Position numbers and translations under genes: made by a program. Below, in pieces: positions 6,735-7,295 of a stretch of DNA of 7,295 bases; position 1 is the first letter of the stretch, and each line of letters begins with the position of its first letter. The stretch comes from Vampirovibrionales bacterium (GTDB lineage Bacteria; Cyanobacteriota; Vampirovibrionia; Vampirovibrionales; JAGQHJ01), in NCBI GenBank assembly GCA_025451145.1, contig JANWKX010000171.1, positions 1 to 7,295 on the forward strand, given 5' to 3'. Under the pieces are notes generated by a model. It did not search any database and had not been told where the DNA came from. It saw only the letters and a list, made by a program, of their open reading frames with translations.

Positions 6735-6775
6735 GGCGTTTGAAAATTAGCCCCTTCAAGTAACTCACTATTCAT
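6674..6775 (-). CDS. Possible 33-codon leader ORF overlapping the start of the 940-residue gene
   Basis: An ATG at 6773-6775 is preceded by GAGGAGG (6780-6786), the best Shine-Dalgarno sequence in the window, with TTTA between them. The frame codes for a peptide beginning MNSELLEGANFQTP and ends with TAA at 6674-6676, 58 nt past the ATG of the 940-residue gene. It differs from that gene by a -1 shift. It could be a real leader peptide that controls access to the downstream start. It could also be the true beginning of the large protein, if a frameshift or a sequence error lies between about 6746 and 6734. The peptide resembles nothing I know, and the ribosome site is the only support. Confidence 0.35.
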   Translation of the reverse strand: MNSELLEGANFQTPCSCLVLSAVYLIPTSSNAY

Positions 6776-6776
6776 T

Positions 6777-6797
6777 AAACCTCCTCAAGTGAGGTTT
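6777..6797 (-). promoter_or_regulatory. Leader hairpin enclosing the Shine-Dalgarno sequence
   Basis: In the minus-strand RNA, AAACCUC (from 6797) pairs perfectly with GAGGUUU (to 6777) around a 7-nt loop, ACUUGAG. The 3' arm contains the second half of the GAGGAGG ribosome site at 6780-6786, so the folded form would hide it from the ribosome. There is no U-run and no gene reading into it from either side, so it is not a normal terminator. It could work as an RNA thermometer, as a site for a protein or small RNA, or, as DNA, as a dyad operator. Confidence 0.45.
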
Positions 6798-6799
6798 GT

Positions 6800-6814
6800 G
6801 CGAGAATATTTCGC
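6800..6814. promoter_or_regulatory. Near-palindromic 15-mer in the divergent control region
   Basis: GCGAGAATATTTCGC is symmetric about its central T, with one mismatched pair (G/T at positions 5 and 11). It sits 2 nt from the hairpin repeat, between the divergent 940-residue gene and rpmB. Size and symmetry fit a binding site for a dimeric transcription factor, but I cannot assign one. Confidence 0.3.
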
Positions 6815-6881
6815 AATTTAAAGTTTTATGAAGTTGTTGAAAGGCCTTCTCAGCCAACGGCTTGAATCGCTCCCGGATTTC

Positions 6882-6910
6882 TTGCCAAAATAGTGACTTG
6901 GTGATTAAAT
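6882..6910 (+). promoter_or_regulatory. Possible promoter for rpmB-aroC
   Basis: TTGCCA (6882-6887, 4-5 of 6 matches to the -35 consensus) is followed after 17 nt by TTAAAT (6905-6910, 4 of 6 to the -10 consensus). This would start transcription near 6917 and leave a leader of about 35 nt. It is the best arrangement I see in this region, but only a moderate match. Nothing else is evident in 6815-6881. Confidence 0.35.
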
Positions 6911-6952
6911 ATCAAATACTCCTGAAAACGAACCAATAAAGGAATCCTGCTC

Positions 6953-7144
6953 ATGGCTACCTGTGATGTTTGCGGAAAAGGCCGTAACAAATCAAATAAA
7001 ATCAGCTTCTCCAATAAGCACCATCGTGTTTTCCAGCAGCCTAACCTGCAACGATGCCACGTGATTTTGCAAAATGGGACCCATACCACCCTTCGGGTCT
7101 GCACCTCATGCATCCGGGCTAACAAAGTTCGCCGGGCAGGTTAA
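6953..7144 (+). CDS. rpmB: 50S ribosomal protein L28 (zinc-binding type)
   Basis: This 63-residue protein is a component of the large ribosomal subunit. It starts ATCDVCGKGRNKSNKISFSN, the typical L28 opening with 'C-x-x-C-G-K-G' and the 'V/I-S-x-S' stretch. Q-P-N-L-Q (29-33) corresponds to the conserved 'P-N-L-Q', and V-C-T-S-C-I-R (49-55) to 'V-C-T-x-C-L-R'. Cys4/Cys7 and Cys50/Cys53 form two C-x-x-C pairs, marking the zinc-ribbon (C+) form. The tail K-V-R-R-A is basic, as expected. AAAGGA (6938-6943) lies 9 nt before the ATG and is a good ribosome-binding site. Length is normal for the family. It is followed after 11 nt by aroC on the same strand, so the two are probably cotranscribed. It is divergent from the 940-residue gene. 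Confidence 0.95.
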   Translation: MATCDVCGKGRNKSNKISFSNKHHRVFQQPNLQRCHVILQNGTHTTLRVCTSCIRANKVRRAG

Positions 7145-7155
7145 TTCGGACTTAA

Positions 7156-7295
7156 ATGAGATTTTATACCGCAGGTGAATCCCATGGACAGGGATTAACG
7201 GTTTTTATAGACGATCTTCCTGCCGGAATCCCCATTGACGAGGCGTTTATTAATCAGCAATTGGCACGCCGCCAGGTTGGTTATGGCCGTGGTGG
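7156..7295 (+). CDS. aroC: Chorismate synthase, N-terminal part (3' end outside the window)
   Basis: Chorismate synthase makes chorismate from 5-enolpyruvylshikimate 3-phosphate using reduced FMN. It is the last step of the shikimate pathway, leading to aromatic amino acids and folate. The 46 visible residues hold the family's opening signature T-A-G-E-S-H-G (5-11), then L-P-A-G-I-P-I (21-27), and R-R-Q-V-G-Y-G-R-G (38-46), where the conserved 'R-R-Q-x-G-Y-G-R-G' binds cofactor and substrate. The ATG at 7156 puts the signature at its usual place, four residues in. No strong Shine-Dalgarno is present in the 11-nt gap, so translation may be coupled to rpmB. The gene runs off the window edge. 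Confidence 0.95.
   Translation, partial: MRFYTAGESHGQGLTVFIDDLPAGIPIDEAFINQQLARRQVGYGRG

Noticed and set aside
6850..7125. 91-codon minus-strand frame opposite rpmB
   Set aside because: It lies antisense to a clear L28 gene, its sequence is rich in Arg, Trp and Cys as expected for a shadow frame, and it has no ribosome site.

Overview
The window reads as ordinary chromosomal DNA from a bacterium. Several neighbours are easy to recognise: an MgtC/SapB-type membrane protein, a class IV aminotransferase, RimI, BioY, ribosomal protein L28 and chorismate synthase. Base composition is moderate by eye. The mix of genes, the cyanobacterium-like look of BioY, and a large Tyr/Pro/Trp-rich membrane protein of unknown family would fit a non-photosynthetic relative of Cyanobacteria (Vampirovibrionia/Melainabacteria). 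That placement is an inference with modest confidence. I see no tRNA, rRNA, CRISPR array, insertion sequence, phage gene or integration site.

Layout from left to right. Positions 1-357 (+) hold the 3' end of an MgtC/SapB-family gene whose start lies outside the window. Its tail overlaps the convergent tail of a two-gene minus-strand operon. That operon is transcribed from about 2564 down to 323: first a protein with an OLD-type TOPRIM domain (1156-2523), then a PabC/IlvE-like class IV aminotransferase (323-1147), with 8 nt between them. A good sigma70-type promoter for this operon (TATAAT and TTGGTT, 17 nt apart) lies in the 87-nt gap that separates it from a divergent plus-strand pair. That pair is rimI (2611-3204) and bioY (3208-3918), 3 nt apart. 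bioY ends tail-to-tail, with a 7-nt overlap, against a 940-residue minus-strand gene (3912-6734). A 218-nt divergent control region (6735-6952) separates that gene from rpmB (6953-7144), which is followed after 11 nt by the start of aroC (7156 to the window end).

The least ordinary part is the 940-residue protein and its upstream region. The protein has no family I recognise, but it carries an internal duplication. A 45-residue segment at residues 31-75 aligns without gaps to residues 339-383. Each copy is followed, at very different distances, by a transmembrane helix ending in the same V-I-P-x-L-x4-T-K motif. The mRNA leader contains a very strong Shine-Dalgarno sequence partly enclosed in a perfect 7-bp hairpin. 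This ribosome site does not serve the 940-codon frame. It serves a 33-codon ORF that overlaps the big gene's start in another frame, which suggests leader-based translational control, or else a frameshift or sequence error.

Functionally, the recognised genes belong to housekeeping (L28, RimI), the shikimate/chorismate pathway and possibly folate or branched-chain amino-acid metabolism (AroC, class IV aminotransferase), and biotin uptake (BioY). No complete multi-gene defence or mobile system is visible.
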